From: Streptomyces sp. CB02959
GTDB taxonomy: Bacteria; Actinomycetota; Actinomycetes; Streptomycetales; Streptomycetaceae
DNA length: 64,000 nucleotides
Assembly (NCBI RefSeq): GCF_002803155.1
Contig: NZ_NNBP01000004.1
Span: 985-64,984, forward strand
Direction: 5' to 3'
A program made the translations under genes and the position numbers. Positions within the stretch are counted from its first letter, which is position 1; each line of letters starts with the position of its first letter. Positions 63,898 through 64,000 of the stretch are shown here, piece by piece. A model generated the notes under the pieces. That model saw only the letters and a program-made list of their open reading frames with translations, ran no database searches and was not told where the DNA came from.

Positions 63898-64000
63898 ATG
63901 CGCGGCGAACACGCGGGATATGCGTGCGGCGCAGCCCTCGGCTTCCTCGGTGACCTGATCGCGGCGGATCCACGGCGCGGCCATCCGGTGGCCGCGTTCG
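63898..64000 (+). CDS. cobD: Cobalamin biosynthesis protein CobD/CbiB (5' part, cut by window edge)
   Basis: 34 codons visible: MRGEHAGYACGAALGFLGDL then IAADPRRGHPVAAF. The ALGFLGDL-x-ADPRRGHPVAAF pattern is the N-terminus of CobD/CbiB, the membrane enzyme that amidates adenosylcobyric acid with aminopropanol. Only the first membrane helix is present. A riboswitch precedes it. A possible 23-codon reading frame (ATG 63822, stop 63891-63893) ends 4 bp before the ATG and may be a coupled leader ORF. Confidence 0.85.
   Translation, partial: MRGEHAGYACGAALGFLGDLIAADPRRGHPVAAF

Overview
The window reads as a core chromosomal segment of a Streptomyces or very close actinomycete. Base composition is very GC-rich with strong third-position GC, and GTG and TTG starts are common. 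Marker genes include two chaplins, a Spo0M-like protein, an FHA-ABC transporter, a CynX/NimT transporter with its 38-residue partner, a PhoP-type PHO box before a Pit transporter, and an actinobacterial rRNA leader. From memory the gene order resembles the SCO18xx region of S. coelicolor; I could not check this.

Layout. 1-0.5 kb: leader and tandem promoters of an rRNA operon that runs off the left edge. 0.6-7.8 kb: methylpurine glycosylase, Spo0M-like protein, PEBP protein, HNH nuclease, TSUP exporter, SPFH/NfeD membrane pair, ABC ATPase. 7.9-11.8 kb: two chaplins, a GAF histidine kinase/LuxR response regulator pair, and an iodotyrosine-deiodinase-like flavoprotein behind three AT-rich palindromes. 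12-20 kb: secreted transglycosylase, FHA-ABC exporter, serB, SixA-like phosphatase, NimT transporter with a divergent GntR regulator. 21-29.5 kb: fabG-fabI, tldD-tldE, tyrS, DUF3099, moaA. 29.6-33.7 kb: acetate/solute symporter with its DUF485 partner, and a secreted subtilisin. 33.8-37.2 kb: a co-directional set of an alkylglycerol-monooxygenase-like membrane protein, a YhhN lysoplasmalogenase and a MerR fusion regulator, which together look like an ether-lipid module. 37.3-42.4 kb: a TetR-controlled catabolic operon of two amidohydrolases, an SDR and an acetoacetate-decarboxylase-like enzyme.

43.7-46.8 kb is an accessory scar. It is locally less GC-rich and holds a copy of a dispersed intergenic element also present at 28.0 kb, small zinc-binding and secreted ORFs, a perfect 29-bp inverted repeat, a degenerate tRNA-like sequence and a frameshifted DUF5753 (Scr1-type) regulator remnant. 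This looks like the decayed remains of an integrated element.

46.9-64 kb returns to core genes: SURF1, GH15 glucanase/trehalase, an atypical SDR, an Asp23/AmaP envelope-stress cluster, enoyl-CoA hydratase, a small HTH protein, an ABC-F protein with a possible leader peptide, alpha/beta hydrolase, class II aldolase, GH25 lysozyme, PHO-box-controlled phosphate transporter, and a cobalamin riboswitch reading into a cobD/cbiB gene cut by the right edge.
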